Assembly: GCA_045580835.1 (NCBI GenBank)
Contig: JAZNOM010000091.1
Location: 1 to 64,000 of the forward strand
Direction: 5' to 3'
Source: UMGS902 sp045580835
GTDB lineage: Bacteria; Bacillota; Clostridia; Oscillospirales; CAG-272
DNA: 64,000 nucleotides
A program made the position numbers and the translations under genes. The stretch's first letter is position 1. Every line of letters starts with the position of its first letter. Below are positions 23,925 to 33,637 of the stretch, piece after piece. The notes beneath the pieces are model-generated. The model was not told the origin of the DNA. It saw only the letters and a program-made list of their open reading frames with translations, and made no database searches.

Positions 23925-26177
23925 ATGAAAAAAGTTTTAACTCTGTTGCTTGTTTTAATGTGTTTGTCAATCACAGTTTTTGCAAAAGAAACCGTGATTT
24001 ACGAAAACGACTTTTCAAGCAGTGACTTGTCCGACTTTACAATGCACGGCACAATGGAAGTGGTAAACGGTACTCTTAAAGCCATTGGCAGCGGTTCTTC
24101 CGCTTACGTCGCCTACGAACTGCCAAAGCAGTATCAAGGCATGGACTACATTGTTGAAGTTGACTATATCGGTCACAACAACATGGGCGGTCTGCTTGTG
24201 GGCGCAACAAGCGATAAGCTTACCAAAGAACCTTCGTATTTTTCAGGCTATACTGCAACCACAGGTTCAAGCGGCGAAAAAGTATACATTGCATACTTCA
24301 GTGAAACCGGCTGGGGTGGCAACTTTGCCCCCGGAACAAATCCGGTTAAAAATATGGATCTTCACCTTTCGGTAAAGGTTTATAAGGGTGCAATGACCTT
24401 CCGCGTAACTACTCTCGACGGCTCAAAGCTTATTCAAGAGTTCAGATATGAGCCCGGCGACCATGAAAATGACATTTACGACACACTTACCTCTACCACC
24501 GGTATCCGCCAGTACTATGCGGATGCAGGTCACTTTGACAATTTCAAAGTAACAATCATTGAAGATGATGTTCTCCCCGCAATGAAAGATTCTGTTAAAC
24601 TCGGCGATACTGCGTTCAAGGCAAACGGTCTTACCGTAAAAGACGGTGTTGTAAGCGGCAACGGCGCAATGCTCTCCGAAAAGGCGCTCACCGGTGAATA
24701 CAGAATAGATTTCTCCATTGCCAACAAAAACATCTCACGTTTCTACTTCGGCATGCAGGATGAAAAGAACGGCTATGCAGTAGAACTTGATGAAAAAGAA
24801 CAGGAAATCACTCTCTTTGCAATCAAAGACGGCGTTTTCTCAATCCTCTCCAAGAGAGCTTTCATAATCCGTGAAGGATACTGCGACTTTACAATCGACG
24901 TTCACGACGGCATTGCATCCGTTTTTTATAACAACTTCTTCCTTGATGAAGACACAATGCCCAAGGTTGAGTTTTACCTTGACAATCTCGACGGCAAGTT
25001 CGGTCTTTGGCTAAGCGGCGGCTCTACGCAGCTTTTGAACGTTGGCAAGAGTGAGGTTGAGCTTCCCGACGAATACTTTATCAACCCCGTAAACTCCGGC
25101 GCTGACCCCGACGTACTCTACTATAACGGCACATATTACCTCTACGTTTACGAAAACAGCGGATTTAATTATTTCCGTCTTTACACATCCCCCGACCTTG
25201 TACACTTTACAAAGAGAAACTACATCTTTACATGGGACCCCATTAATTACAGCAACGTAAACAGCAACACTCCTTGGAGCCCCAATGTATTCTACAACGA
25301 GAGTGACGGTCTCTTCTACCTTACATTTGCGGCTGAACAGAACGGTCTTAACGACACAAGACGCATATATTATGCACATTCCGATTCTCCCTTTGGTCCT
25401 TTCGTTCATGACGGTCCGCTTACCCCCATCAACCCTGATGTCTATGAGATTGACGGACATGCTTTCACCGGTTACGACGGAAAGACCTATATGTCCTTCT
25501 CCCGCTATGACGAGGGCGGCACCATCTGGTTTGAAGAAGTAATTATCAAGGACGGCACCATTACAGCAAAGCCTGAAACTGCAACTAGAGTTGTTGTTTC
25601 CGACCGCGAATGGGATAATGACGGTGCGCTTCGCCTTTGCGAAGGCGGCTTTGTCTGGAAGCATGACGGCTACTACTACCTCATTTACGCAACCGGCTCA
25701 TACTCGCGTCACTACGGCGAAGCTGTTGCAGTTTCCAAGAACCCGCTTGGTCCTTACGAAAAGTATGACTATAACCCCATACTCAACTGGAACTACATCA
25801 TCGACGGCCCCGGCGATGCGCTTATCATTCCCTCTCCCGACGGCGAGGAGCTTTATATGGTACACCACCGCCACAGAGTTCCCGATAACGGCGGCAAAAC
25901 TCGCGACACTTGTATCGCGCTTATGGAATTTGTGGAAGACCCTGACGGTGGACCCGACATTCTTGTTGTAAACGGTCCTTCAAGCACTCCGCAGAAGATG
26001 CCCTCCAACAAGTACCGCTTTGACGTTAACCGTGACGGTAAAGTTACAATTGCAGATGCTTTGGTTGTACTTAAGCAAGTTCATTCCTCTGCAGATTACA
26101 GCGGCTTCTACGACGTAGATGCAAACGGCTCTATCGGTATGGGCGACGTTTCCGCTATACTTGAAAAAATAAAGTAA
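23925..26177 (+). CDS. Secreted GH43-type glycoside hydrolase with C-terminal dockerin
   Basis: A 750-residue exported enzyme. A signal peptide (~1-20) is followed by two beta-sandwich modules like DUF1080/LamG (~25-205 and ~215-380), a five-bladed GH43 catalytic domain (~390-690), and a type I dockerin at the C-terminus with two calcium loops (DVNRDGKVTIADAL and DVDANGSIGMGDV). The catalytic triad can be placed as Asp394 (ADPDVLYY), Asp510 (EIDGHAF) and Glu573 (LCEGGFVW). GH43 enzymes cleave arabinan or xylan side chains. The dockerin implies attachment to a cohesin scaffold, not seen in this window. AAAGGAG precedes the ATG. It is co-transcribed with the next gene (18-base gap). Confidence 0.88.
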   Translation: MKKVLTLLLVLMCLSITVFAKETVIYENDFSSSDLSDFTMHGTMEVVNGTLKAIGSGSSAYVAYELPKQYQGMDYIVEVDYIGHNNMGGLLVGATSDKLTKEPSYFSGYTATTGSSGEKVYIAYFSETGWGGNFAPGTNPVKNMDLHLSVKVYKGAMTFRVTTLDGSKLIQEFRYEPGDHENDIYDTLTSTTGIRQYYADAGHFDNFKVTIIEDDVLPAMKDSVKLGDTAFKANGLTVKDGVVSGNGAMLSEKALTGEYRIDFSIANKNISRFYFGMQDEKNGYAVELDEKEQEITLFAIKDGVFSILSKRAFIIREGYCDFTIDVHDGIASVFYNNFFLDEDTMPKVEFYLDNLDGKFGLWLSGGSTQLLNVGKSEVELPDEYFINPVNSGADPDVLYYNGTYYLYVYENSGFNYFRLYTSPDLVHFTKRNYIFTWDPINYSNVNSNTPWSPNVFYNESDGLFYLTFAAEQNGLNDTRRIYYAHSDSPFGPFVHDGPLTPINPDVYEIDGHAFTGYDGKTYMSFSRYDEGGTIWFEEVIIKDGTITAKPETATRVVVSDREWDNDGALRLCEGGFVWKHDGYYYLIYATGSYSRHYGEAVAVSKNPLGPYEKYDYNPILNWNYIIDGPGDALIIPSPDGEELYMVHHRHRVPDNGGKTRDTCIALMEFVEDPDGGPDILVVNGPSSTPQKMPSNKYRFDVNRDGKVTIADALVVLKQVHSSADYSGFYDVDANGSIGMGDVSAILEKIK

Positions 26178-26195
26178 AGGAGAGGAGAAATAACA

Positions 26196-28349
26196 ATGAA
26201 AAGAATAATTTGTCTTACTCTCGCGGTATTACTTGCATTGTCCGCTATGTCAATCGTGACATTCGCAAGCGATGACGTTGTGTATATCTCGTACAACAAG
26301 GGTAATAACGCAAACAACGGCCTTACCGATGCGACTCCCAAAAAGAGCCTCGGTCTGGCAAACGGCAACGGTGCATTTGGTGTTATCTCGGGCGGCGGCA
26401 CAATGGTAATCAGTGAAAAGCTTTACTTTGGCGACAACTACACATGGCAGGCAAGCGGTGCCACCACTATCACTGCAAACTACGGCGGAAAAGATTACAA
26501 AAACGCAACCCCTGCTACTAATCCCGCAAGCGGTGTTTTGAAAATCAAGCCGGGTTGCACTCTCACGGTAAAGAGCGACCTTACGCTTGATGACATGATT
26601 CTCTTCTCCGAGGGCACAAAAGACACCATCGTAGTTACAAACGGCGCAACTCTCACAATCACCGATACGGTTCTCACTTTGTCAAAGAGTACGTACAATT
26701 TCAACATCGTAGTTGAAAGCGGTGCAAAGGCAGTAATAAACGGCGGCACATACTCTTCGATAACGGGCGACGGTGACATTACAACCGGCAAAAATGTAAC
26801 TGTCAGCAAGCAATCTCTTATGGAAGACAGCGGAACTTATGCGTACATTTCCTACAATACAGGCAAAAACGCAAATGACGGTCTTTCTGATTCAACTCCA
26901 AAACAAGGTCTTGGCGCCGTAGACGGTGACGGCGTTGTAGGTATCCTTAAAAAAGGCGGTACCCTCGTAATCAGTGGAAAAATGTATGTAGGCTCAAGCT
27001 ACACATGGAACACAAAGGGCAAAGTTACTATTACCGCAAACTTCGGCGGCAAGGACTACAAGAATACAGAGCCTTCAAACAACCCAGCAAGCGGCGTTAT
27101 GAAGTTGAAACCCGGCTCGACTTTCACAGTAGCAAGTGACATCACGCTTGATAACATGATTCTCTTCCAGGAGAATGCACAGTGCACGATAGTTGTCGCA
27201 AGCGGTGCTACATTCACGGTTAACGAAAATGTTATTACGATGTCAAACAAAGACCATTTCATGAATGTTATTGTTGCAAAGGGCGGTAAAGCAGTTATTA
27301 ACGGCGGTACATTCTCATCTGTCAGCGGTGACGGTGAAATCATACTCGGCGAAAAAGCAACCGTTTTGGGCAAAGCCGAGGAAGTCGTTAAAGAAGAGGC
27401 TCCGAAGCGCGAACCAATCGTATGCTTTGTAGACTATAACAACGGCAACAACGCAAACAAGGGCGAAAGCGCAGATAAAGCCGTAAAGACATACAGCGAT
27501 GGCGTATTCAAGCGCATGGCAGTCGGCGGCACTGTTGTTGTAAGCGGCAAATCGTCAATCGGCGGTAACTACTCCATGCCCCTGCTTGTAAAACCCGTTA
27601 CATTTACATCGGTTTACGGCGGTGTTGACTACCGCGGAAACGCCGAATCGCAGTTCTGCCTTGCTGACAACACAACCCTTACAATTTCAAGCGATGTTAA
27701 ATTTGAAAACATTTGTCTTCTCAGAGAAATAGGTGCAAATACAATAAAGGTAACAAACGGTGCGACACTCACCGTTGCAGATACCGTTTCCTTTAAGTCA
27801 CTTGCGGCTGACGGCAAGCATTACAGCCTTGTGGTTGAAAAGGGTGCTACCGCAATCCTTTCGGCAGAAGCACAAAAGCAGTTTGCAATAAGCGGCGAGG
27901 GCACAATTTTCACCTACACCGACGGTTACAGTGAATTCTTCAACAAACATCTTGGTGCAAGCACTATTGTTGAGCTTACCATCGGCAATGCAACCGCGTT
28001 TGTTAATGGCAAAGCTCATACTCTTGACGCAGCACCTATTAACCGAAACAATCGTACAATGCTCCCCGTAAGATTCCTTGCAAACGCGTTTGGCGTTTCA
28101 AACGACGGCATCAAGTGGGATGCGGCTACCCGCACCGCTACTCTTACAAATTCAAGCGTTACTATCGTTATTACGATTGATGCAAAATCCATGACCGTAA
28201 ACGGTCAGCCAGTCGCACTCGACTCCCCTGCAATTATCGAAAAGAACCGCACATATCTTCCCGTTCGTGCAATTGCAAACGCACTCGGCGTTTCAAATGA
28301 CAACATCGTATGGGACGGTGCAACAAGCACTGCGACTCTTGTTAAATAA
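26196..28349 (+). CDS. Secreted triple-repeat beta-helix protein with copper-amine-oxidase-like stalk domain
   Basis: A 717-residue exported protein. After a signal peptide (~1-26) come three homologous units of ~180 residues (about 29-205, 213-395, 407-590), each starting YISYN-G-NANxG and containing TFTV/TLTVxSDxxxDNM-type coils that suggest a right-handed beta-helix. The C-terminal ~115 residues contain two CuAO_N-type repeats (NRTMLPVRFLANAFGV and NRTYLPVRAIANALGV), the stalk module used by clostridia for cell-surface anchoring. Copper-binding catalytic residues are not expected in this module. It has no dockerin, unlike the gene before it. Its substrate or ligand is unknown. Confidence 0.82.
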   Translation: MKRIICLTLAVLLALSAMSIVTFASDDVVYISYNKGNNANNGLTDATPKKSLGLANGNGAFGVISGGGTMVISEKLYFGDNYTWQASGATTITANYGGKDYKNATPATNPASGVLKIKPGCTLTVKSDLTLDDMILFSEGTKDTIVVTNGATLTITDTVLTLSKSTYNFNIVVESGAKAVINGGTYSSITGDGDITTGKNVTVSKQSLMEDSGTYAYISYNTGKNANDGLSDSTPKQGLGAVDGDGVVGILKKGGTLVISGKMYVGSSYTWNTKGKVTITANFGGKDYKNTEPSNNPASGVMKLKPGSTFTVASDITLDNMILFQENAQCTIVVASGATFTVNENVITMSNKDHFMNVIVAKGGKAVINGGTFSSVSGDGEIILGEKATVLGKAEEVVKEEAPKREPIVCFVDYNNGNNANKGESADKAVKTYSDGVFKRMAVGGTVVVSGKSSIGGNYSMPLLVKPVTFTSVYGGVDYRGNAESQFCLADNTTLTISSDVKFENICLLREIGANTIKVTNGATLTVADTVSFKSLAADGKHYSLVVEKGATAILSAEAQKQFAISGEGTIFTYTDGYSEFFNKHLGASTIVELTIGNATAFVNGKAHTLDAAPINRNNRTMLPVRFLANAFGVSNDGIKWDAATRTATLTNSSVTIVITIDAKSMTVNGQPVALDSPAIIEKNRTYLPVRAIANALGVSNDNIVWDGATSTATLVK

Positions 28350-28361
28350 GTTGACTAAACA

Positions 28362-28393
28362 AAAAAACAACCGCCATATGGCGGTTGTTTTTT
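28362..28393. terminator. Bidirectional terminator, perfect 32-base palindrome
   Basis: AAAAAACAACCGCCAT is mirrored exactly by its complement. It serves both the + strand GH43/beta-helix unit and the minus-strand galM-galT unit. Confidence 0.88.
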
Positions 28394-28395
28394 GC

Positions 28396-29892
28396 TTATT
28401 TATTAACTGTATCAATAAACTTTTGGAATGCGGCTCTGCCCTCTTCGGTGCACTTATACACGCCTGCGTGTACAAGAACCTCGGCAAATACGCGTCCGAT
28501 TTCTCTTTCAACAACTGCGTCGATATTGTCGGCGGTAACCTTTTCCTTTGCAAGGAAAGCGTTTGCCCAATCGGCATGCTTTGAAAGCGTTTCGTTTTCA
28601 TAGAGATTTTCGCCTGCAAGGATTGCCTTCTTAAGCATATCCATTTCAGTCTTGAGTCTTGCAGGAAGAACTGCAAGTCCCATTACCTCGATAAGACCGA
28701 TATTCTCCTTTTTGATGTGGTGAAGCTCGGCATGAGGATGATATACGCCAAAAGGATGTTCCTCAGTGGTGATGTTATTGCGGAGTACAAGGTCAAGCTC
28801 GTACTTGTCACCACGGCGACGCGCAATGGGAGTGATAGTGTTGTGAGGCTCTCCATCTGTTTCGGCAAACACAAACGCATCCTCATCGGTATAGCCGCGC
28901 CATGCGATAAGAATTTTATCCGCAAGCTCTACGAGTCTGTCCTTATCCACACCCGAAAGACGGATAGTGGAAAGCGGCCACTTAACAATGCCTGCCTCAA
29001 TATCGTCAAAGCCCTTGAAACTGAGTTGCTTCTCAATAGGAGCCTTGGTCATTGCAAACTCGTACTTACCGCCCTGGAAGTGGTCGTGGCTGAGAATTGA
29101 GCCACCGACAATCGGAAGGTCGGCATTTGAGCCGAGGAAGTAGTGCGGGAAGAGTGTTACAAAATCAAGCAGTTTGCCAAATGCGGCACGGTCAATCTTC
29201 ATGGGAGTATGCTCGCCGTTGAAAGCAATGCAATGCTCGTTGTAATAAACATATGGAGAATACTGCATGTACCACTGCGAATTGTTAATAATAATCGGAA
29301 TGGTGCGGTGATTCTGACGCGCAGCAGCGTTAAGATGACCTGCATAGCCCTCGTTTTCATGGCAAAGCGCACACTTGGGATAGGAGCTCTTTACAGCGTT
29401 TCTCGCAGCGGCGATAGCCTTGGGGTCCTTTTCGGGTTTTGAGAGGTTTACGGTGATATCAAGGTCGCCGAACTCGCTTGCGTAAACCCAACGGAGGTCT
29501 TTCTTTACGCGGTATGTACGAATATAGTCGGTGTCGCGGCTTAATTTGTAGTAATAATCGGTTGCAGCCTCGGGCGACTCTGCGTAAAGCGCGGTAAACA
29601 TATCAATAACTTCGCGCGGTGCAGGAGTGAGAAGTCCCATAAGCTTGGTATCAAAAAGGTCGCGGTATGCAACGCTATTTTCCTCGATAAGTCCGTTTTC
29701 TGCGGCATAATCAAGAAGCTCGCCGAGAGTTTCTTCGATATCTACGTCGCTATACTCGGTTTCAGGCTCGATATATTCTGTGAGATTAAGCGCTTCGAGA
29801 ATTCTGTTGGTTGCCCATGCGTGGTCAACGGGAGTGATGAGGAATTTTTCCTCGGCATAGGTAACGAGTTTCTTTATACTGTCGAAAATCAT
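28396..29892 (-). CDS. galT: UDP-glucose--hexose-1-phosphate uridylyltransferase (type 2 GalT)
   Basis: Leloir pathway enzyme that exchanges UMP between UDP-glucose and galactose-1-phosphate. At 498 residues it is the long Firmicutes form, not the ~350-residue E. coli form. Seen: PAPREVIDMF, YPKCALCHENEGYAGH, the QWYMQYSPYVYYNEHCI region, GSNADLPIVGGSILSHDHFQGG with clustered His, and FGVYHPHAELHHIKKENIG. It lies 12 bases after galM and ends at a bidirectional terminator. No galK or galE is in the window, so the pathway is completed elsewhere. Confidence 0.93.
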   Translation of the reverse strand: MIFDSIKKLVTYAEEKFLITPVDHAWATNRILEALNLTEYIEPETEYSDVDIEETLGELLDYAAENGLIEENSVAYRDLFDTKLMGLLTPAPREVIDMFTALYAESPEAATDYYYKLSRDTDYIRTYRVKKDLRWVYASEFGDLDITVNLSKPEKDPKAIAAARNAVKSSYPKCALCHENEGYAGHLNAAARQNHRTIPIIINNSQWYMQYSPYVYYNEHCIAFNGEHTPMKIDRAAFGKLLDFVTLFPHYFLGSNADLPIVGGSILSHDHFQGGKYEFAMTKAPIEKQLSFKGFDDIEAGIVKWPLSTIRLSGVDKDRLVELADKILIAWRGYTDEDAFVFAETDGEPHNTITPIARRRGDKYELDLVLRNNITTEEHPFGVYHPHAELHHIKKENIGLIEVMGLAVLPARLKTEMDMLKKAILAGENLYENETLSKHADWANAFLAKEKVTADNIDAVVEREIGRVFAEVLVHAGVYKCTEEGRAAFQKFIDTVNK

Positions 29893-29904
29893 GATATTCC
29901 TCTT

Positions 29905-30924
29905 TTAGTTGAACTTATAAACTGTTGCGTGGAAGTATTCTTCGCCGGGGTTAAGTCTTGCTTCTCCCTTTGTCGGGCTGTCAGGCTCGTACTGTGTTTC
30001 AAACGCAACGGACATGTTCTGTCTTCTCTCTACACCCTTGAAAGGACAACCGCCTGCACCGATTGCAGAATAAATCTGCATGCAGGGTTTGGTGGTGAGA
30101 ATTGTCATGGTGCGCTCTTCGGTGCGGCAGGTAGCCGCAACGTTCATTTCGATATCTGCAAAGGTTTCCTTTACCTTGCCGTTGAGCACAAAGTTATTGT
30201 CGTAGCCTACGATGCCAAGACCGGTATTTTCATGGTCACGGCCGAGAGGCTTTTCAGTGCGGAAGTCAAACGCGGTTCCGGTAACGTCAAGGCGCTTGCC
30301 TGTAGGCAAAAGTGTCTTTGCATCAACATCGGTAACCTCATCACAGTTAATCTGTACCAAGTGGTCGCGATTATCACCGTTTGCGATGCCGTGGAGGTTG
30401 AAATATGCATGATTAGTGAGGTTAATATATGTGGGTTTATCGGTAGTTGCGTGATACTTGATAACAAGTGCGTTATCGCGGATTGCATATACAACCTTAA
30501 CCTTGAGAGTTCCGGGGTAACCCTCGTCACCGTCGGGAGAAGTCATGGTGCAAACGAGTTTGGGCGCGCCGCACTTTTTGCAGGTGGTTTCCTCAATATC
30601 CCAAACATACTTGTCAAAGCCTACCTTACCGCCGTGGAGGTGAGCCTCTCCGTTGTTGCGTGCAATGGGATAATCAACGCCGTCAAGAGTAATCTTGCCA
30701 CCGCTGATACGGTTTGCGTATCTGCCTACGATTGCGCCGTGATAGCCGCCGTTCTTTCTGTAATCGTCAAGATTGTCGTAGCCGCAAACAAGGTCATCAC
30801 CCTTGTGAACGAGCTTCTGAAGAGTTGCACCATAGCTGATGATAGTTGCGCTTACGTCGCCGTCTGCAATAGTGTAAGCGTATACTTCTCTGCCATCGGG
30901 CATTTTACCGAAAAGAGTTTTCAT
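29905..30924 (-). CDS. galM: Galactose mutarotase (aldose 1-epimerase)
   Basis: Interconverts beta- and alpha-D-galactose before phosphorylation. The 339-residue protein has the family blocks YGATLQKLVH, GRYANRISGGKITLDG, NNGEAHLHGG (catalytic-site His), TNHAYFNLHG (second active-site His) and FETQYEPDSP near the C-terminus, followed by GEEYFHATVYKF. GGAGG precedes the ATG and a near-consensus promoter lies upstream. It is the first gene of a galM-galT operon. A CKKCG pair at ~125 is unusual for the family and may be an incidental surface feature. Confidence 0.93.
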   Translation of the reverse strand: MKTLFGKMPDGREVYAYTIADGDVSATIISYGATLQKLVHKGDDLVCGYDNLDDYRKNGGYHGAIVGRYANRISGGKITLDGVDYPIARNNGEAHLHGGKVGFDKYVWDIEETTCKKCGAPKLVCTMTSPDGDEGYPGTLKVKVVYAIRDNALVIKYHATTDKPTYINLTNHAYFNLHGIANGDNRDHLVQINCDEVTDVDAKTLLPTGKRLDVTGTAFDFRTEKPLGRDHENTGLGIVGYDNNFVLNGKVKETFADIEMNVAATCRTEERTMTILTTKPCMQIYSAIGAGGCPFKGVERRQNMSVAFETQYEPDSPTKGEARLNPGEEYFHATVYKFN

Positions 30925-30959
30925 GATATATCCTCCAAAGTTTATTATTTACTAATATA

Positions 30960-30988
30960 ATAATAGTATAGGTTTAATTTAAAGTCAA
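30960..30988 (-). promoter_or_regulatory. Promoter of galM-galT
   Basis: On the minus strand TTGACT, 17 bases, TATTAT, with the -10 ending about 35 bases before the galM ATG. The small palindrome AAAACACTTGTGTTTT at 30994-31009 just upstream may be the weak terminator of the glycerate kinase gene or an operator. Confidence 0.7.
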
Positions 30989-31009
30989 TGTAGAAAACAC
31001 TTGTGTTTT

Positions 31010-32137
31010 TTACACTTTTTTTGCACCCACCGCAAGCACTGACGCAATACTTTTTGCAGTGCGGCGAAGATTGTCTTTTGCATCTGCCTTTACGTCGTCA
31101 AAAGTGCAGAAATCCGTGACGGTTGAGAAAACCGCATCAGCACCAAGCGCATCGGTATTACCCGCACTTCCGGCAACAACAATTACCGGAACTTCACGGC
31201 GTTTTGCAACACTTATCACACCGTTTACGGCTTTTCCTTTTGAACTTTGCTCGTCTGCTCTGCCCTCACCGGTGATAACCGCATCTGCATCTTCAAGCGC
31301 GTTTTCAAAGCCGATTCGGGTTAAAATCTCGTCAATTCCGCCGCGGATTGTCGCGCCTAAAAATGCAACTGCACCTGCACCAAATCCGCCTGCGGCACCG
31401 CCGCCCTCGAGATTTGACAAGTCTATACCGAGGTCGCGCAAAATTACATCCTGCATGTGGATAGCGTTTGCTTCAAGCAATTCAACTGCCTTTTCGGATG
31501 CACCCTTTTGAGGTGCAAACATTCTTGCAGCACCGCTCTCGCCAGTGAGGGTGGATTTTACATCGCAAAGGCAAATAAATTCCACTTCGCGGATATTTGC
31601 AGGCACTAAAGACGTGTCAATTGCCACAACCTCGTCAAGAGTACCACCGAGCGGAAGCGTATCTTCTCCATTTGCATCTATGAAACGTACGCCGAGTGCC
31701 GCCGCCGCACCACAGCCGAGGTCATTTGTCGCACTGCCGCCAAGGCAAAGCAGTATGCGCTTCACTCCAAGTCCTGCCGCTACGCTTATCATCTGTCCGA
31801 CGCCGTATGTGGTGGTGAGAAGCGGATTTTTTCGCCCCTCGGCAAAATGCAGTCCTGCCGCCTGTGCCATTTCTACAATGGCGGTTTCGCCTGCTTCAAC
31901 TATGCCGATTTTGACCTGAACATCCTCGAAAAAGCAGTTCTTTACGGTTGTTACGACATAGCCGCCGCCAAGTGCGTCTACAAAGCAGTCGGTACTGCCC
32001 TCTCCGCCGTCGGCAATGGGCATTTTTATTACCTGTGAAGTGGGAAGCTTTTCGGAAAGCGCATCGGCAATAATCTCTGTCGCCTCGCTTGCGCTGATAG
32101 TTCCCTTAAATGAATCTGTTGCTACTATAATTTTCAT
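31010..32137 (-). CDS. glxK: Glycerate kinase (GlxK/GarK family)
   Basis: Phosphorylates D-glycerate with ATP to 2- or 3-phosphoglycerate, feeding glycolysis. Its 375 residues show the family opening IIVATDSFKGTISASEA, IADGGEGSTDCFVDALGG, LCLGGSATNDLGCGAAAALG, and the C-terminal TGEGRADEQSSKGKAVNGV. No membrane segment is present. It lies downstream of larA on the same strand, separated by the dispersed repeat at 32145-32280. Together they suggest 2-hydroxyacid metabolism. Confidence 0.93.
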   Translation of the reverse strand: MKIIVATDSFKGTISASEATEIIADALSEKLPTSQVIKMPIADGGEGSTDCFVDALGGGYVVTTVKNCFFEDVQVKIGIVEAGETAIVEMAQAAGLHFAEGRKNPLLTTTYGVGQMISVAAGLGVKRILLCLGGSATNDLGCGAAAALGVRFIDANGEDTLPLGGTLDEVVAIDTSLVPANIREVEFICLCDVKSTLTGESGAARMFAPQKGASEKAVELLEANAIHMQDVILRDLGIDLSNLEGGGAAGGFGAGAVAFLGATIRGGIDEILTRIGFENALEDADAVITGEGRADEQSSKGKAVNGVISVAKRREVPVIVVAGSAGNTDALGADAVFSTVTDFCTFDDVKADAKDNLRRTAKSIASVLAVGAKKV

Positions 32138-32144
32138 GTGAAAT

Positions 32145-32280
32145 CGTCAGAACCTGCCCCGGAAAGGTTCCGACACCTCCAAACCTTTCTGTAAAAATTT
32201 ATTATTTGCAGCCATGGCTACTGAAAAAACATTTTACAGTTTTTCTTTGGTTCTTTCTTCTTAAGAAAGAACGCCCCTCG
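32145..32280. repeat. Dispersed ~135-bp intergenic repeat, copy 1
   Basis: It starts CGTCAGAACCTGCCCCGG and ends in GAACGCCCCTCG; most of it is repeated at 55112-55246. Internal structure includes CGGAA/TTCCG, CTGTAAAA/TTTTACAG, the palindrome AGCCATGGCT and a 10-bp stem GTTCTTTCTT/AAGAAAGAAC. It lies between the glycerate kinase and larA genes. Confidence 0.8.
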
Positions 32281-32284
32281 TCCC

Positions 32285-33562
32285 TTACTTTGTCACCATT
32301 ACCGAAACGCCGTCGGGGATAGCGGTGATTTTGGCGTTACTGTCGCCTAAAATCTCTTCGGCTTTTGCCATTGCTTCACCAAGCGATTTTGCAGGTATCA
32401 TGTGATAACCTTTAACAAGCTCATCAGGAGCGGTTGAAACGTAGATTACACTTGCACGCATCAAAATTCTAGACAAAATCTGTGTCATCCACTGGTCGCC
32501 TACCGTTTCATTTCTGCCGCGAGTCATAACCTCGTCGTAAATTTCCCTTGGAGTTTTATCAACGTTCATACATCTGTAAAACTCATCACCGCCGGTGCCG
32601 TCATTCGCCGCAGCAAGCATTATTATAACGCCGCCCTGTCTTACCGCCGCTTCTGCCGCGGTCATTCCCTTTACCGACTGATAAATATTCTGGTCAAGCG
32701 GATAACCGCCGTTTGTGGATATAACAATATCGCTCTCTGTTGCTTTCGCACCGCAATACTGCGAAAGAAACGCGCAACCAGCCTCATGCGCACGCTCTAC
32801 ATCGCCTGCGACCGCGTAAACCACCTTTTTCTCCTCATTGATAACAACATTTACGATATACGCAAGCTTTGCCGCACGTGCCGCCCAAACCATATCAAGA
32901 TGAATGGGGTTATTCTCGATAATGCCTGTACGAGCGTATTCACTGTGGATAAACTCGGCGCAGTGATTTGCAAGCACGGTAGCTTTTGAGCAAACACCGG
33001 GGAGTACGCTCTTGCGTCCACCCGAATAGCCTGCAAAGAAATGCGGCTCGATAAAGCCCTCGGACACAAGCAGGTCTGCCTCAACAGCAAGGCGGTTTAC
33101 GATACACTCGCCGCCAGACGGAAGTGTGCCGATGTTTACAAGCATGTCGCTTTCTTCACAATCGTGAACATATATTTTTTCATTTGCAACGATTTCCTCG
33201 CCGAACTTTGAAACAAGTTCTTCTCGTGTTGTTTCTCGGTGGCAACCGGTTGCGATAAGAATGGTTATATCAGCGTTTGGATTACCCTCGCGTATTTCGG
33301 AAAGCATAAAAGGAATTATCACCTTTGAAGGAACGGGGCGAGTGTGGTCGCTTGCGATAATAACAACCTTATTTTTGCCCTTGGCAAGAGCAGAAAGTTT
33401 GTCCGAGCCGTAGGGATTTGCCATTGCCGCCTTCACAAGGTTTTCCTCGGTATCCTTTGCCTTATACGAGTGAAGTGACGATGTAAGAATACCGTTAAGT
33501 CTTGTATCGTCAATATCATATGAAATCCTTTCTTTGCCGAAAGGAAAAACAACATTTGCCAT
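32285..33562 (-). CDS. larA: LarA-family 2-hydroxyacid racemase (nickel-pincer enzyme)
   Basis: LarA racemises lactate using the nickel-pincer nucleotide; relatives act on other short 2-hydroxyacids. The 425-residue protein has SDHTRPVP, the GCHRE His, the block EPHFFAGYSGGRKSVLPG with the His and the Lys that carries the cofactor in characterised LarA, and ANHCAEFIHSEYA. Substrate cannot be read from sequence. The glycerate kinase gene next door makes a glycerate or related hydroxyacid plausible. No larB, larC or larE maturation gene is in the window. GGAGG precedes the ATG, and a promoter lies at 33595-33623. Confidence 0.88.
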   Translation of the reverse strand: MANVVFPFGKERISYDIDDTRLNGILTSSLHSYKAKDTEENLVKAAMANPYGSDKLSALAKGKNKVVIIASDHTRPVPSKVIIPFMLSEIREGNPNADITILIATGCHRETTREELVSKFGEEIVANEKIYVHDCEESDMLVNIGTLPSGGECIVNRLAVEADLLVSEGFIEPHFFAGYSGGRKSVLPGVCSKATVLANHCAEFIHSEYARTGIIENNPIHLDMVWAARAAKLAYIVNVVINEEKKVVYAVAGDVERAHEAGCAFLSQYCGAKATESDIVISTNGGYPLDQNIYQSVKGMTAAEAAVRQGGVIIMLAAANDGTGGDEFYRCMNVDKTPREIYDEVMTRGRNETVGDQWMTQILSRILMRASVIYVSTAPDELVKGYHMIPAKSLGEAMAKAEEILGDSNAKITAIPDGVSVMVTK

Positions 33563-33594
33563 AGTTGTCCTCCGATAGTATTTATATTAATATT

Positions 33595-33623
33595 AGTATA
33601 GTTTATTTTACGAAAAATGTAAA
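33595..33623 (-). promoter_or_regulatory. Promoter of larA
   Basis: On the minus strand TTTACA, 17 bases, TATACT, ending about 32 bases before the larA ATG. Confidence 0.6.
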
Positions 33624-33637
33624 GATTAAAACGTAAA

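Noticed and set aside
26196..28349. Three long regular repeats that could be mistaken for a repeat array or CRISPR-like locus
   Set aside because: The repeats are ~180 codons long, in frame and within one coding sequence with signal peptide and stalk domain.
29821..30960. A 379-codon + strand frame opposite galM
   Set aside because: Lies opposite an unmistakable galactose mutarotase gene; composition is that of a mirrored frame.
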